Shown here in pieces: positions 62,989 through 64,000 of a DNA stretch of 64,000 nt. The position numbers were made by a program, and so were the translations under genes. The notes beneath the pieces were generated by a model. The model saw only the letters and a list, made by a program, of their open reading frames with translations. It ran no database searches and was not told the DNA's origin. Source of the DNA: an uncultured Alkalilimnicola sp. (GTDB lineage: Bacteria; Pseudomonadota; Gammaproteobacteria; Nitrococcales; AK92); assembly GCA_937951875.1 (NCBI GenBank), contig CALGAN010000016.1, positions 110,593 through 174,592 of the forward strand. Direction: 5' to 3'. Each line of letters starts with the position of its first letter. The stretch's first letter is position 1.

Positions 62989-64000
62989 TCACGATAGCGT
63001 TTCGTCGCCGGAAAAAACGTCGACCGGTTCCTGCATGAAATAGCCTTGGATGTACTCCACGCCGCAGCGCCAAAGTACCGCCAGATGCATGGCGTCTTGC
63101 ACCAGCGCGGCGACGGTGTGCGCGCCCAACGCGCGGCAATGGCCGGTCACCGCCTGCACCGTTTTCTGATGCTCGAGGTTGGTGCCGATGTCGCTGGTGA
63201 GCTGTGGCGCCAGCTTGACGAAGTCCGGCCGCAGCGCGCCGATCAGCGCCGGATCGCAGTCGCCGCCGGCGCCGAAATGCTCTAGCGCCACCCGGCAGCC
63301 CAGATCGCGCAGGCTCGCCACCAACGCGGCCGTCTCCGCGGGATGGCGCAGGGCGGTGCGGTGCCGGATCTCGAACACCAGCCGTTGGGGGGCGACGGTG
63401 GTCTGCGCGAACTTGTCCTTGAGCCAGGCGCGGAATGCCGGAGCGACGACGGTCTCGGGGAGTAGCTTGAGAAACAGGATGGGCTGATCCTGCAGCGTCC
63501 GCTGTTCCTCCAGCACGTGGAGCGCCCGAGCGGTGATCCACTGATCGAGCTCCACCGCCAGGCCGAGCCGCTGCACGGTCGGCAGGAATTCCTGCGGCAG
63601 CACGTCGCGGTTGGATTCGTTCAGCATGCGCACGAACACCTCGTAGAACGAGGTCGGCTGGCCGCTGAGGCTGGCGATGGGCTGATACACCAGCCGGAAG
63701 CGGCCGGCGCGCAGCGCTTTGCCCACCGGCTCGGTCCAGGGGCCGCCGCTGTCGGCGGTCGCGGTCGGCGCCGGCTGCGTCGTCGCTTGCTGCTCCGCCG
63801 CGCGGCGGGCGCGGGCGATGGCCTCGTCGGCCGACGGCTCCTGGCCGGTGAGCAGGGTAAGTCCCAGCCGGCTGTCCAGGGCCGCGCCATCGGGCAACTG
63901 GCGCAGCTGCTCGGCGAGAACTTGGGAGAGCCGCTCCAGCCCCTGGCCGCCTAGCCCCGGCAGCAGCACCGCGATGCCATCGGCGGCCACCTGCGCCGCC
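62989..64000 (-). CDS. Degenerate GGDEF-EAL protein, FimX-like (5' end beyond window)
   Basis: About 337 C-terminal residues are visible; the N-terminus lies past 64000. First comes the tail of a degenerate GGDEF domain (GIAVLLPGLGGQGLERLSQVLAEQL, then SADEAIARARRAAEQ), then a full-length EAL domain. EAL itself reads EVF (SFYEVFVRML), the metal-binding DDFGTG becomes EHFGAGG, and the later AEGVE becomes AALVQ, so phosphodiesterase activity is not expected. QPIASLSG and YIQGYFMQEP are kept, so c-di-GMP could still bind. FimX of Pseudomonas, with EVL, is similarly degenerate and controls PilB. Its position directly upstream of pilB fits that role. Confidence 0.8.
   Translation of the reverse strand, partial: AAQVAADGIAVLLPGLGGQGLERLSQVLAEQLRQLPDGAALDSRLGLTLLTGQEPSADEAIARARRAAEQQATTQPAPTATADSGGPWTEPVGKALRAGRFRLVYQPIASLSGQPTSFYEVFVRMLNESNRDVLPQEFLPTVQRLGLAVELDQWITARALHVLEEQRTLQDQPILFLKLLPETVVAPAFRAWLKDKFAQTTVAPQRLVFEIRHRTALRHPAETAALVASLRDLGCRVALEHFGAGGDCDPALIGALRPDFVKLAPQLTSDIGTNLEHQKTVQAVTGHCRALGAHTVAALVQDAMHLAVLWRCGVEYIQGYFMQEPVDVFSGDETLS

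Overview
This window is 64 kb of housekeeping chromosome from a GC-rich gammaproteobacterium. Three things point there: the full Lpt and Mla envelope machinery, a complete mraZ-to-lpxC division and cell-wall cluster, and a gene order that follows the Pseudomonas arrangement (yhdP-nit-tldD-pmbA; kdsD-lptCAB-rpoN-hpf-ptsN; mlaFEDCB-ibaG-murA-hisG-hisD-algW; petABC-sspB-dolP-diaA-yraN-lpoA-rsmI-rnpB-mraZ; lpxC-dciA-secA-argJ; yacG-zapD-coaE-pilD-pilC-pilB). The genus cannot be named from sequence alone. I see no insertion sequence, prophage, CRISPR array, tRNA or rRNA gene.

Layout. 1-4.8 kb (+): the C-terminus of a YhdP-like AsmA protein, a nitrilase-family amidase, and the TldD/PmbA protease pair. 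4.8-12.7 kb (-): one long unit, kdsD-lptC-lptA-lptB-rpoN-hpf-ptsN-hprK-rapZ-EIIA(Man)-npr plus a small RHH-like gene. It joins LPS precursor synthesis and transport with sigma-54 and a nitrogen-type PTS. 13-19.7 kb (+): mlaFEDCB, ibaG, murA, hisG, hisD. 19.8-24.6 kb: algW/degS (-), a Nif3-like gene (+) and petABC (+). 24.6-30.4 kb: sspB, a broken macrodomain gene, dolP-diaA-yraN-lpoA (-), rsmI and the RNase P RNA. 30.5-49.3 kb (+): the complete dcw cluster with a well-formed MraZ-controlled promoter, ending in ftsQ-ftsA-ftsZ and a separately promoted lpxC. 49.3-57.1 kb: dciA (-), secA, argJ, a Nudix-ThiE-like fusion and an uncharacterised tandem AAA+ ATPase. 57.1-64 kb (-): a degenerate GGDEF-EAL (FimX-like) gene, then pilB-pilC-pilD-coaE-zapD-yacG.

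The genes together build the envelope and divide the cell. Peptidoglycan precursors come from murA-G, mraY and ddl; septal synthesis from ftsI, ftsW and ftsL; the Z-ring from ftsA, ftsZ and zapD; lipid A and LPS from lpxC, kdsD and lptABC; outer-membrane lipid asymmetry from mla; envelope stress sensing from algW. Most dcw genes overlap by 4 nt (ATGA), so their translation is probably coupled.

The most interesting observation is that the uncharacterised tandem AAA+ ATPase (54915-57089) begins with a near-copy of the FtsZ C-terminal conserved peptide (TLDIPAFLLR, against YLDIPAFLRR in FtsZ of this window). It lies convergent to, and just beyond yacG from, zapD, whose product is known to bind that peptide in FtsZ. 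This suggests an undescribed division-linked ATPase. Other points: a short HPr kinase without its N-terminal domain, a FimX-like catalytically degenerate protein directly upstream of pilB, a truncated macrodomain gene, and genes absent from their usual positions (kdsC, hisC, sspA, yjgA).
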